A program made the translations under genes and the position numbers. A DNA stretch of 64,000 bases from Roseovarius nanhaiticus (lineage in GTDB: Bacteria > Pseudomonadota > Alphaproteobacteria > Rhodobacterales > Rhodobacteraceae): assembly GCF_900156535.1 (NCBI RefSeq), contig NZ_FTNV01000002.1, positions 124,001 to 188,000 on the forward strand, written 5' to 3'. How positions within the stretch are numbered: position 1 is the stretch's first letter; every line of letters starts with the position of its first letter. The notes under the pieces are model-generated. The model did not search any database. It was not told the DNA's origin and saw only the letters and a list, made by a program, of their open reading frames with translations. Below, piece after piece: positions 36,530-44,451 of the stretch.

Positions 36530-36982
36530 TTAGCCGGCGTCGTTGGGCGGCCAGCCCTGCGTGTCAGTCTGATCGGCCCAGCGCAGAAACTCGGCCAGCC
36601 CGCGGATCTCTTCGTCAGTGAAGATGTATTCGGGCATCTGGCGGCGCCCTTCGATGCCGCTGGGCTGCGCCTCGATCCAGCCCTTGAGCGTCTCGAAAGC
36701 GCCCTCGGGATCATCCATCACGCCCCAACGTGTCATTACGTTGCCGACTTCGGGCGCGAAATACGCGCCTTCGCCGTGCAGGCTGTGACAGTTGATGCAG
36801 GATTCGCGCTCCCAGACATGCTTGCCGCGAATGACGTCTTCGGACAGCTCCATGCCTGCGGTCGAGACCTCGACCACGTATTTATGTGAATGGACGGTCA
36901 TCGCTATGAAAACCACGACAAAAAATATCGAGCCTCCATAAAAGATGTTTCGCGCCCGCGATTTGGTCAGAATTTCGGCCAT
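36530..36982 (-). CDS. norC: Nitric oxide reductase cytochrome c subunit NorC
   Basis: 150 residues with an N-terminal membrane anchor (about 13-32), a heme c motif CINCH (62-66) and a Met in RRQMPEYIF (Met116) as sixth ligand. It passes electrons from cytochrome c or pseudoazurin to NorB. First gene of the minus-strand nor operon. Its promoter region holds a degenerate NnrR-type palindrome. Confidence 0.96.
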   Translation of the reverse strand: MAEILTKSRARNIFYGGSIFFVVVFIAMTVHSHKYVVEVSTAGMELSEDVIRGKHVWERESCINCHSLHGEGAYFAPEVGNVMTRWGVMDDPEGAFETLKGWIEAQPSGIEGRRQMPEYIFTDEEIRGLAEFLRWADQTDTQGWPPNDAG

Positions 36983-37040
36983 GCTGCGGCTCCTTGGATT
37001 CGGGATACTCCCAGTCCTAGACGCAGTTCCCGTCCAAGAG

Positions 37041-37056
37041 TTTGCGCTGGAACAAA
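37041..37056. promoter_or_regulatory. Degenerate NnrR box between norC and the DUF1858 gene
   Basis: TTTGCG-CTGG-AACAAA resembles the perfect TTTGCG-N4-CGCAAA palindrome found before pseudoazurin; one half-site is exact and the other differs at two bases. It is 58 bases before norC and 47 before the divergent small gene, and could serve both. Crp/Fnr regulators of the NnrR/Dnr type use such sites in denitrifiers. Confidence 0.55.
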
Positions 37057-37103
37057 GTTTGGCGCAGTCGGGCGTCTAATCTGTCTCGATGGAGGGCTGC
37101 ACC

Positions 37104-37313
37104 ATGCCGAAACCGAGACTGGATGATCCGGATTTGCCGCTTGCGGATATGATGCGGCTCTGGCCGCAAACCGTGCCCGTGTTCATCCGGCACGGCATGC
37201 TGTGCGTCGGGTGCCTGATCGGGCCGTTTCATACAATTGTCGATGCCTGCGCCGAATACGATCTGGACGAAGCGAGCTTTCTGTCGGAGCTGCAGGACGC
37301 GATATCGGACTGA
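37104..37313 (+). CDS. DUF1858 small redox-disulfide domain protein
   Basis: 69 residues. PDLPLADMMRLWPQTVPVFIRHGMLCVGC gives the family CxxC (Cys35 and Cys38), followed by GPFHTIVDACAEYDLD. This domain occurs alone or before ScdA/YtfE-type iron-repair proteins and beside hybrid-cluster proteins. GGAGG lies 8 bases before the ATG at 37104, which favours it over the ATG at 37089. Its place between norC and nnrR suggests a role in NO damage repair or redox sensing. Confidence 0.82.
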   Translation: MPKPRLDDPDLPLADMMRLWPQTVPVFIRHGMLCVGCLIGPFHTIVDACAEYDLDEASFLSELQDAISD

Positions 37314-37323
37314 TGCGGGCGGG

Positions 37324-38040
37324 CTAGCCCTGGCTCAGCACGACCAGCGCATGGGGGTCGGTCACGGTGATCCGCTTGCGTTTGCTTGCGACCAGGCCAC
37401 GTTTTTCCCAGGCGCTTAGCAAGCGACTGACAGTGTGCAGCGTGGTGGCCGTCAATTCGGACAGATCCTGCCGCGTGATGGGAAAATCAATCTCGATCCC
37501 GCCAGGCACCTTGCGGCCAGTCTGACTGATCAGACGCAAAATGGCATTGGCCACGCGCTGCTCGACCTGCTGCGTTGCCAATTCGACAATACGGGTATTC
37601 ATCTCGCCCACCCGGTGGCCCAGCGTCTTGTAGGTTTCGGTGGCAAAGCCGTCATAATCCTGAATGAAGCTATCCCACAGGCGCATCGGCCAGCTGAGCA
37701 CGATCGATTCGGTCGCCGTGATCGCAGTCGCGGGATAGGTCACGCGGCCAAGAACCTTGGCCATTCCCAAAAGCTGCCCCGCAGGAATATGCAAGGCTGT
37801 GACCTGCTCGCCCGTCGGTGTGATCCGCACCACGCGCACATAGCCATCCAGCAGCATGAAAAATCGGTCGGCCGGCGCCCCTTCATCAAAGATCGAAACG
37901 CCCGCGTTATACCGGCGCGACGTTGCCTGATCGAGAATCGCGCGAATCTGTTGCCGATCCAGCCGCGAGAAGGGCGGCAGGTGCGTCAACAGGCTCTCAT
38001 CCAACCGGGAAAGCACTTTATTCTGGGGCGTCGCGTCCAT
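37324..38040 (-). CDS. nnrR: Crp/Fnr-family denitrification regulator NnrR
   Basis: 238 residues. The N-terminal cNMP-like sensor domain (about 20-135) lacks the four Fnr cysteines, so it is not an iron-sulfur oxygen sensor. The C-terminal helix-turn-helix is DLSELTATTLHTVSRLLSAWEKRGL (about 188-212). GAGGGG precedes the ATG at 38040. In Rhodobacter, NnrR activates nirK and nor in response to NO. It is surrounded by its presumed targets and separated from pseudoazurin by the perfect palindromic box. Confidence 0.88.
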   Translation of the reverse strand: MDATPQNKVLSRLDESLLTHLPPFSRLDRQQIRAILDQATSRRYNAGVSIFDEGAPADRFFMLLDGYVRVVRITPTGEQVTALHIPAGQLLGMAKVLGRVTYPATAITATESIVLSWPMRLWDSFIQDYDGFATETYKTLGHRVGEMNTRIVELATQQVEQRVANAILRLISQTGRKVPGGIEIDFPITRQDLSELTATTLHTVSRLLSAWEKRGLVASKRKRITVTDPHALVVLSQG

Positions 38041-38126
38041 GCGCCCCTCATGCCACAGATTCCGCAGGTGACGCCACATCGAAACGCGGATTGGTGCCGG
38101 CGCGGTTTTGCACAACGTCGCGAAAC

Positions 38127-38142
38127 TTTGCGCCAGCGCAAA
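38127..38142. promoter_or_regulatory. Perfect NnrR-type box before pseudoazurin-nirK-nirV
   Basis: TTTGCGCCAGCGCAAA is a perfect palindrome with a 4-base centre. A TAGACA hexamer at 38164-38169 could be the -10 element. That would put the start near 38176 and the box at about -41.5, the class II activating position of Crp/Fnr proteins. The match to the NnrR family is from general knowledge of TTGCG-N4-CGCAA sites. Confidence 0.7.
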
Positions 38143-38206
38143 AACTGATTGGCGAAACTTGCGTAGACACCGGGTCAGAAGACAACGCGATCAGAAAGGA
38201 AATCAC

Positions 38207-38638
38207 ATGATCCGCACGCTCCTCACATCCGCCGCCCTCGTCGCCATGATTGGCGGCCCCGCGCTGGCCGAGACTTTCGAAGTCAAGATGCTCAACAAGG
38301 GTTCTGACGGCGATCGCATGGTGTTCGAGCCCGCCTTCGTCCAGGCCCAGCCGGGCGATACGATCCGGTTCCTGGCCACGGACAAAGGCCATAACGCCGA
38401 GGTCAACGAAGACATGATCCCCGACGGCGCCGAGCCCTTCGCAGGCAAGATCAACGAGGAAATCGAAGTCACACTGGACGTTGAAGGCGTCTATGGCGTG
38501 ATCTGCAAACCGCATTACGCGATGGGCATGGTGATGACGATCGCAGTGGGCGATGTCGATGCGCCCGAAGACTTCTTTGAGGGGCGCATCCCGCGCAAAG
38601 CCCAGGAACGCTTCGAAGCTCAACTCGAAAATCTTTGA
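38207..38638 (+). CDS. Pseudoazurin
   Basis: 143 residues with a signal peptide (cleavage after ALA, residue 21). Type 1 copper ligands are visible: His in KGHNAEVNE (about 64), then Cys, His and Met in [10 protein letters not shown] (about 102-110). This periplasmic electron carrier donates to copper nitrite reductase, which is encoded next. AAAGGAAATCAC precedes the ATG at 38207. Confidence 0.94.
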   Translation: MIRTLLTSAALVAMIGGPALAETFEVKMLNKGSDGDRMVFEPAFVQAQPGDTIRFLATDKGHNAEVNEDMIPDGAEPFAGKINEEIEVTLDVEGVYGVICKPHYAMGMVMTIAVGDVDAPEDFFEGRIPRKAQERFEAQLENL

Positions 38639-38647
38639 TTACCTACC

Positions 38648-38674
38648 GGCGCGCGGGCCACGCGGCCCCGCGCC
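38648..38674 (+). other. GC hairpin between pseudoazurin and nirK
   Basis: GGCGCGCGGGCC (38648-38659) pairs with GGCCCCGCGCC (38664-38674) with a single bulge and a 4-base loop, between two genes that should share a transcript. It probably shields the upstream message or partly ends transcription, giving more pseudoazurin than NirK. Confidence 0.5.
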
Positions 38675-38699
38675 ACCAGCCACTCCAAAGGAGAAAGCT

Positions 38700-39917
38700 A
38701 TGACCAAATTCATTAATCCGGGCCTCATGAAGACCAGCCGCCGCAACGTATTGCGCGGCAGCGTTCTGGCAGGTGCCGCCGCCATGACCGGCGCCGGTGC
38801 ATTGGCGGCTCCGCGCCGCCAGAAACTGCACAAGGCAGACGCTGCATCGGCCAAGATCTACAAGGCAGCAGCCGAGCAGAAGGCAGAAAGCACTGCCAAG
38901 CCGGCCGACCTTTCGGGCTATACCCGCGTCAAGCAGGAGCTTGTCGCACCTCCCTTTGCGCCCGAGCATGAGCAAGTGGCGACAGGCGGCCCCAAGATCG
39001 TCGAAGTCGAGCTGGTCACAACCGAACGCATGATGATCGTCGACGAGGATACCGGCGCCTCCATCTGGGCGCTGACCTATAACGGCTCGGTCCCCGGTCC
39101 GCTGATCATCGTCCACGAAGGCGACATCGTCGAAATGACGATCCGCAACCCCGTGGACAGCGCGATGGAGCACAACGTCGACTTTCACGCATCGACCGGC
39201 GCATTGGGTGGCGGTGGCCTGACCCACGTCTATCCCGGCGAAGAGGCCGTGCTGCGCTGGAAGGCGACCAAGCCGGGCTGCTTCACCTATCACTGCGCCC
39301 CTGGCGGTGCGATGATCCCCTATCACGTCTGCCACGGCATGAACGGCGCCGTCATGGTGCTGCCGCGGGACGGGCTGAAGGACAAGGATGGCAATCAGCT
39401 AAAATACGACAAGATCGCTTATATGGGCGAGCAGGACTACTATCTGCCCAAAGACGAAAACGGCGATTTCAAATTCTATGACACCGCCGGCGACGATTAC
39501 GCGGACAGCCTTGAGGCGATGGCGACGCTGACCCCAACGCACCAGGTGTTCAACGGAGCCGTTGGCGCCCTGACCGGCCAAGGCGCGCTGAAGTTCAACG
39601 TGGGCGAGACCGTGCTGATGGTGCACAACTCTTGCAACGTGGACAGCCGTCCGCACCTTATCGGCGGTCATGGCGACTATGTCTGGGAAACCTCCTTCGA
39701 CGTCGCGCCGCTGACCTCGATGGAGACATGGTTCGTGCGTGGCGGAAGCGCGGCGGCGGCGATGTATACCTTCGAGCAGCCGGGCGTCTATGCCTACGTC
39801 AACCACAACCTGATCATCGCCGCACTCAAGGGTGCAACCGCGCATTTCGTGGTCGAGGGTGAGTGGGACAACAACCTGATGGAACAGGTCGTCGCACCGC
39901 GCCCCTTCGAAGCCTGA
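38700..39917 (+). CDS. nirK: Copper-containing nitrite reductase NirK
   Basis: 405 residues. Twin-arginine signal ([18 protein letters not shown]) targets it to the periplasm. By comparison with the Alcaligenes enzyme, type 1 copper is bound by His158 (EHNVDF), Cys199 and His209/Met214 (YHCAP and [10 protein letters not shown]). Type 2 copper is bound by His163, His198 and His369 (VNHNLI). Catalytic Asp161 and His319 are present. It reduces nitrite to NO. AAAGGAG lies 7 bases before the ATG. Confidence 0.97.
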   Translation: MTKFINPGLMKTSRRNVLRGSVLAGAAAMTGAGALAAPRRQKLHKADAASAKIYKAAAEQKAESTAKPADLSGYTRVKQELVAPPFAPEHEQVATGGPKIVEVELVTTERMMIVDEDTGASIWALTYNGSVPGPLIIVHEGDIVEMTIRNPVDSAMEHNVDFHASTGALGGGGLTHVYPGEEAVLRWKATKPGCFTYHCAPGGAMIPYHVCHGMNGAVMVLPRDGLKDKDGNQLKYDKIAYMGEQDYYLPKDENGDFKFYDTAGDDYADSLEAMATLTPTHQVFNGAVGALTGQGALKFNVGETVLMVHNSCNVDSRPHLIGGHGDYVWETSFDVAPLTSMETWFVRGGSAAAAMYTFEQPGVYAYVNHNLIIAALKGATAHFVVEGEWDNNLMEQVVAPRPFEA

Positions 39918-39942
39918 TCAACCTCTGGAAAGGTAACACATC

Positions 39943-40686
39943 ATGTCCGCCGTCAAGAGCCTGGGAAATGCCAAGACGCCTCTTCGTCTGGTGCTCATCG
40001 GCCTCTTGGCGGCGGCTACCCTCGGGGGCGTGCTAAGCCAGCGCGCCCCCGATCCCTCAATCATGCCCAGCATGGCAGAGCGTCCCGTCACCCTGCCAAA
40101 CGGCAACGCAATCTACGTGCAACGCCATGAGGTTTCGGTCGCCGAGTGGAACACCTGCAATGCCGATGGGGCCTGCACGTTGAAATTGCGGGTCCGGCCC
40201 GATCAGGATGCCGCGCTGACCCCTGCGACTGGCCTCAGCTATGTTGACGTTCAGGAATACCTCACCTGGATCAACGCGAAATCGGGCCACAGTTTTCGTC
40301 TGCCCACCGCCTCGGAGTGGGAGCACATGGCCGCGTCGGTCCTCAATCACGGGGCCGAGCCGCTCTTTACCGATCCGTCCCTGACTTGGGCGTCCACCTA
40401 CCTCGTCGAGGGCATCACGCCGCGCGCCCTGAAACCGCAGGGCAGCTTTTCCACCTCGCCCGAAGGCATCGCCGATCTCGACGGCAGTGTCTGGGAATGG
40501 ACCCAGGACTGCTACGCTGGCGTGTCGGAAGGCGTCGACCCGGCCCGCTGCCCGGCCTTCTTTGTCGGAGGAGAGCATGTCGCGGCCATGTCCTACCTGA
40601 TCCGCGACCCTGCCCGCGGTGGCTGCGCCGTCGGGTCGCCCCCGGCACATCTTGGAATGCGCCTCGTCAGCGACGAAGCCGTTTGA
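39943..40686 (+). CDS. nirV: NirV-like formylglycine-generating-enzyme-family protein
   Basis: 247 residues with an N-terminal membrane/signal segment (about 14-31) and an SUMF1/EgtB-type fold. Markers are RHEVSVAEWNTC, YLTWINAKSGHSFRLPTASEWEH and DLDGSVWEWTQDCY. NirV accompanies nirK in many denitrifiers and its role is undefined. It lacks an evident SUMF1 catalytic cysteine pair in the usual place, so true formylglycine activity is doubtful. It follows nirK by 25 bases. Confidence 0.88.
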   Translation: MSAVKSLGNAKTPLRLVLIGLLAAATLGGVLSQRAPDPSIMPSMAERPVTLPNGNAIYVQRHEVSVAEWNTCNADGACTLKLRVRPDQDAALTPATGLSYVDVQEYLTWINAKSGHSFRLPTASEWEHMAASVLNHGAEPLFTDPSLTWASTYLVEGITPRALKPQGSFSTSPEGIADLDGSVWEWTQDCYAGVSEGVDPARCPAFFVGGEHVAAMSYLIRDPARGGCAVGSPPAHLGMRLVSDEAV

Positions 40687-40942
40687 GCGTCGCAGGCAGC
40701 GTTTCAATGCGCGCCTTGGCAAACCAAAGCATCTGACGCATCGGGATAACCCGATCGAACTGGCGCGCCAGATGCCATGAAGCAGCCTCGATGCCTTCAT
40801 TCGTCCGCCTTGCGATCGAACCCGCGATCTGCGCGGCCGCCAAGCGGTTCGACATCGACAAGCCACCGCTTGCATTGCACCATGACAGAAAATGTCGCAC
40901 GGCATCCCGGCCTGCTCGCAGGTCGGTCCACAGCTGCTGCAT
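40667..40942 (-). CDS. Hypothetical protein, 91 residues
   Basis: Minus-strand frame with ATG at 40942 (AGGAA just upstream, spacing short) and protein-like content: MQQLWTDLRAGRDAVRHFLS, later WHLARQFDRVIPMRQMLWF, ending KRLRR. It has 14 Arg and two or three amphipathic helices. Not recognised. It overlaps the end of nirV by 20 bases convergently and its start is 37 bases from the divergent sulfotransferase. A longer start at 40981 or 40990 would overlap that gene. Confidence 0.42.
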   Translation of the reverse strand: MQQLWTDLRAGRDAVRHFLSWCNASGGLSMSNRLAAAQIAGSIARRTNEGIEAASWHLARQFDRVIPMRQMLWFAKARIETLPATLKRLRR

Positions 40943-40979
40943 CGTTCCTGAATCCGCACAACTGAAAAAGCCATGCGTC

Positions 40980-41738
40980 ATGCCAAGCACACCCCTTCAG
41001 TCTTACATGATTTGCACCGCCCCGCGCAGTGGAAGCACTCTGCTATGCCGTTTGCTTGCGGCAACAAAAATCGCGGGCAATCCCGACTCGCACTTTCACT
41101 CGCCATCGCTTGACGATTGGCTGGATGACTACGGCCTGAAGCGGGCCGATTACGCTGATACGGAAGACTGCCTTCGCGCTCTAATCAACAGCGCCATCGC
41201 GCGAGGCAAAGGCGGCACGGATATCTTCGGCTTGCGGTTGCAGCGCCCCAGCTTTGACTACGTCATGCAGCAACTGGGACGACTCTTGCCCGGCCAGATG
41301 CGTGACGCGCGCCGCATCGAACAAGCCTTTGGCGCGACTTTGTACATTCACCTGACACGCTCCGACCGCTTGGGCCAGGCAATCTCGTATGTGCGGGCCG
41401 AACAGACGGGCCTTTGGCATCGCAATGCCGATGGCACAGAGCTGGAACGCCTCGCCCCTGCGCAGGACGCGCGGTACGACGCGGCCGCCATCAGGGGACA
41501 AATGGCTGCGCTCACTGCTCTGGACGCAGCTTGGGAGCGATGGTTCGAGCGCGAAGGAATAAGGCCTTTGCGTCTTACATATGACGCCCTTTCCGAACAA
41601 CCTCAACGGATCCTCGCCGAGGTGCTTGCTGCGCTGTACCTTGATCCAGGCCACGCCCGGTCCGTCGAACCGCCGACGGCAAAGCTTGCTGATGATGTGA
41701 GCCGCGCATGGCGTGATCGGTTCGAAAGCGAGAGTTGA
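40980..41738 (+). CDS. Stf0-type sulfotransferase
   Basis: 252 residues. MICTAPRSGSTLLCRLLAAT (10-29) is the 5'-PAPS loop of Stf0 sulfotransferases. FHSPSLDDWLD and HLTRSDRLGQAISYVRAEQTGLWH (about 122-145) hold the 3'-phosphate-binding Arg/Ser and the RLGQAIS motif. Stf0 in mycobacteria sulfates trehalose; other members modify lipids or glycans. No sulfation partner genes are nearby. The ATG at 40980 begins the domain directly. Confidence 0.8.
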   Translation: MPSTPLQSYMICTAPRSGSTLLCRLLAATKIAGNPDSHFHSPSLDDWLDDYGLKRADYADTEDCLRALINSAIARGKGGTDIFGLRLQRPSFDYVMQQLGRLLPGQMRDARRIEQAFGATLYIHLTRSDRLGQAISYVRAEQTGLWHRNADGTELERLAPAQDARYDAAAIRGQMAALTALDAAWERWFEREGIRPLRLTYDALSEQPQRILAEVLAALYLDPGHARSVEPPTAKLADDVSRAWRDRFESES

Positions 41739-41750
41739 TCAAAGCCTATG

Positions 41751-41795
41751 CTGGCTGCCGGCGCGTTTTAGGCAGCCAGAAAGGCTCCCGCCTTT
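41751..41795. terminator. Tandem hairpins after the sulfotransferase gene
   Basis: Two adjacent perfect stems. CTGGCTGCC (41751-41759) with GGCAGCCAG (41771-41779) has an 11-base loop, and AAAGGC (41780-41785) with GCCTTT (41790-41795) has a 4-base loop. The second ends in TTTAAAG. Together they probably end transcription from both sides. Confidence 0.6.
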
Positions 41796-41926
41796 AAAGC
41801 GCTCGAGATGCTGAGAGATGATCGGCGGATCAGGCATTGCTGAAAAAATCCGCAACCGCCCGCTTACAGATATCCTCTCGCGGCGGCCCCGCGCAACGCA
41901 CTCGGCAAAGCGCGAAATGCGCCGCT

Positions 41927-42382
41927 TCAGGTGATCATCTCCAGCCGCTCTTTGCTCAGATCACCCGGAACAATCGTAATCGGGATCGGCAGGCTCCCCG
42001 CGCTGCGGCTGAGCTGACTGACCAGCGGGCCCGGCCCTTTGCCATCCGCCGACGCGCCCAGCACCAGAACACCCACCTCGGGATCCTCGGATATCTGCGC
42101 GATAATTTCGGCCACAGGCTCGCCTTCGCGGATAATCAACTCGGGGTTCACCCCTTGCTTGTCGCGCATCCATTTGGCGAACACCTCGAAATGCGCCTCG
42201 ATGCGCTCGCGCTGCTCTTCGCGCATGATGTCGCCAACGCCGATCCAATGGTTGAATTCTTCGGGCGGGATGACTGACAGAACCTTGACGCCGCCTTGGG
42301 TATGCGCCGCCCGCATCGCGGCAAAACGCATGGCATTCAGGCATTCGCGGCTGTCGTCGAGGACGACCATGAACTTGCGCAT
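41927..42382 (-). CDS. Universal stress protein, UspA family
   Basis: 151 residues. It begins MRKFMVVLDDSRECLNAMRF and carries the C-terminal nucleotide-loop-like VLVLGASADGKGPGPLVSQL (G-2x-G-9x-G(S/T)-like, imperfect). GGAG is 7 bases before the ATG at 42382. Usp proteins respond to starvation or anaerobiosis. Placement beside the denitrification genes may be meaningful, but no NnrR box is seen. Confidence 0.85.
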   Translation of the reverse strand: MRKFMVVLDDSRECLNAMRFAAMRAAHTQGGVKVLSVIPPEEFNHWIGVGDIMREEQRERIEAHFEVFAKWMRDKQGVNPELIIREGEPVAEIIAQISEDPEVGVLVLGASADGKGPGPLVSQLSRSAGSLPIPITIVPGDLSKERLEMIT

Positions 42383-42438
42383 TCTACTCTCCAGATGGGG
42401 CCGGGCGATCATGCCACCGGCCCCGCCCTGGTGCAAGA

Positions 42439-44451
42439 TCAGGCGATCAGGCCGCGCCCGCGGAGCAGCGCCTCCGGCCCGGGCATCTTGCCCCGGAATG
42501 CCAGATAAAGCGTTTCCCCATCGGCAGATCCGCCGCGCGAGAGGATGTTGTTTTCCAGCGATTGCGCCCGTTCAACATCGAAGGCGCCTCCGGCCTCGGT
42601 GAACGACTGAAAGGCGTCAGCGTCCATCACCTCGGACCACATGTAGCTGTAATATCCCGAACTGTAGCCGTCCCCGGCAAAGACATGCGCGAATTGCGGT
42701 GTCGCGTGGCGCATGGTGATCGCGTCCGGCATGCCCAGCTCGGCCAGCACTTCGGTCTGCCGCGCCATCGCGTACTTGGGCGCCGCGCCCTCGTGAAACG
42801 CCAGATCGACAAGGGCTGAGGCGACGTATTCGACTGTCTGAAACCCCATGTCATAGGTCGCGGCATCCAGCACCTTTTGCAGTAGATCCCGCGGCATCGG
42901 CGCGCCCGTCTCGGCATGGGTGGCAAACTCGCCCAGCACTTCGGGCACTTCCAGCCAGTGCTCATAGAGCTGGCTGGGCAACTCCACAAAATCGCGCGCG
43001 ACGGAGGTGCCGCTGACGCTCTCGTAGGTCACGTCTGACAGCATCTGGTGCAGCGCATGACCGAACTCGTGAAAAAGCGTGCGTGCGTCATCGTAGCTGA
43101 GCAGCGCGGGATCGCCCTTGGCGAAGTTGCAGACGTTGATCACGACCGGGCCCTGCCGCTCAGGGAATTTTGCCTGTCCGCGCATGGCGCTGCACCACGC
43201 GCCCGAGCGTTTGGAGCCGCGCGCGAAATAGTCGCCGATGAAGACCGCCACATGCGCGCCGTTCCGCGTCACCTCCCACGCCCGGCAATCGGGGTGATAG
43301 AGCGGCACATCGACCGGCTTGAACTCCAGCCCGAAAAGGCGATGCGCGCAGGCAAAGGCCGCTTCGATCATGCGGTCGAGTTGCAGATATGGCTTCAGCT
43401 CGGCCTCATCCAGATCATGCTCGGCCTGCCGCCGCTTTTCCGAATAGTAACGCCAATCCCACGGCGCCAGATCGGCGTTGATGCCGTCCTCATGCATCAT
43501 CGCGGTCAGCACCTCGGCATCGCGCAGCGCCTGCGCCTTGGCGGGCTCCCAGACCTGCATCAGCAAATCACGCGCGGCGGCAGGCGTGCCTGCCATCTCG
43601 GTCTCCAGCTTGAAGGCGGCGAAACTGTCATAGCCGAGGAGCCTCGCACGCTCCTCGCGCAGGGCCAGCGTCTCGTTCGCGATCTCGCGATTATCCGTCT
43701 CGCCGCCGCTCGCACCGCGTGCGCTCCAAGCGGCAAAGGCCCGCTCGCGCAGATCGCGGCGGGGCGAGAATTGCAGGAAGGGCACGATCAGCGAGCGCGA
43801 CAGGGTGATGATAGGCGCTTCCAGCCCCTTTTCCTTGCCCGCATCGCGCGCGCTGCGCTTCAGGAACTCCGGCAGGCCGGTCAGCGCGTCCTCGTCCAAC
43901 TCCATGTGCCAGCCCGCCTCATCGGCCAGCAGGTTCTGGGTGAACTGCGTCCCCAGCTCCGCAAGCCGCGCCATGATGGCCTGCATCCGCGCCTCCTCGG
44001 CCCCGGTCAGCGCCGCGCCGCGCCGGCGAAAGCCGCGATGCGTCAGCATCAGGACGCGCGCCTGCTCATCCGTCAGGTCCAGCCCATCCCGCGCCTCCCA
44101 CAGCGCCTCGATCCGCGCGAAAAGCGGCTTTTGCGCATAGATCCACGACGAATAGGCCGCCAGCTTGGGCGCGAAATCGCGCTGGAGCGCCTGACGCGCG
44201 GGATTACTGTCGGCGCCTGCGACGGTGTAGAAAACGCTCAGCACCTGGTTCAGCGCCTTGCCCGATGCTTCAAGCGCCTCGACCGTGTTGGCAAAACTCG
44301 GCGTTTCGGGGTTCTCGGAAATCGCCATTATTTCCGCCCGCGCCAGCGTCAGCGCCGTTTCCAGCGCGGGGGCGAAATCGGCATCCTCGATCCGGTCGAA
44401 CGGGGCGATCGTGTAGGGCGTGTCCCAGTGGCCCAGAAGCGGGTTCGTCAT
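42439..44451 (-). CDS. M3-family oligopeptidase (Dcp/OpdA type)
   Basis: 670-residue zinc metallopeptidase. LFHEFGHALHQ (about 456-466) carries HExxH, with the third ligand Glu downstream in the family position (SQLYEHWLE). N-terminal helices (PFDRIEDADFAPALETALTLARAEI) match peptidyl-dipeptidase Dcp. It degrades cytoplasmic peptides. AAGGAGG lies 4 bases before the ATG at 44451, which overlaps the ThiF-type stop by ATGA. Confidence 0.9.
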   Translation of the reverse strand: MTNPLLGHWDTPYTIAPFDRIEDADFAPALETALTLARAEIMAISENPETPSFANTVEALEASGKALNQVLSVFYTVAGADSNPARQALQRDFAPKLAAYSSWIYAQKPLFARIEALWEARDGLDLTDEQARVLMLTHRGFRRRGAALTGAEEARMQAIMARLAELGTQFTQNLLADEAGWHMELDEDALTGLPEFLKRSARDAGKEKGLEAPIITLSRSLIVPFLQFSPRRDLRERAFAAWSARGASGGETDNREIANETLALREERARLLGYDSFAAFKLETEMAGTPAAARDLLMQVWEPAKAQALRDAEVLTAMMHEDGINADLAPWDWRYYSEKRRQAEHDLDEAELKPYLQLDRMIEAAFACAHRLFGLEFKPVDVPLYHPDCRAWEVTRNGAHVAVFIGDYFARGSKRSGAWCSAMRGQAKFPERQGPVVINVCNFAKGDPALLSYDDARTLFHEFGHALHQMLSDVTYESVSGTSVARDFVELPSQLYEHWLEVPEVLGEFATHAETGAPMPRDLLQKVLDAATYDMGFQTVEYVASALVDLAFHEGAAPKYAMARQTEVLAELGMPDAITMRHATPQFAHVFAGDGYSSGYYSYMWSEVMDADAFQSFTEAGGAFDVERAQSLENNILSRGGSADGETLYLAFRGKMPGPEALLRGRGLIA

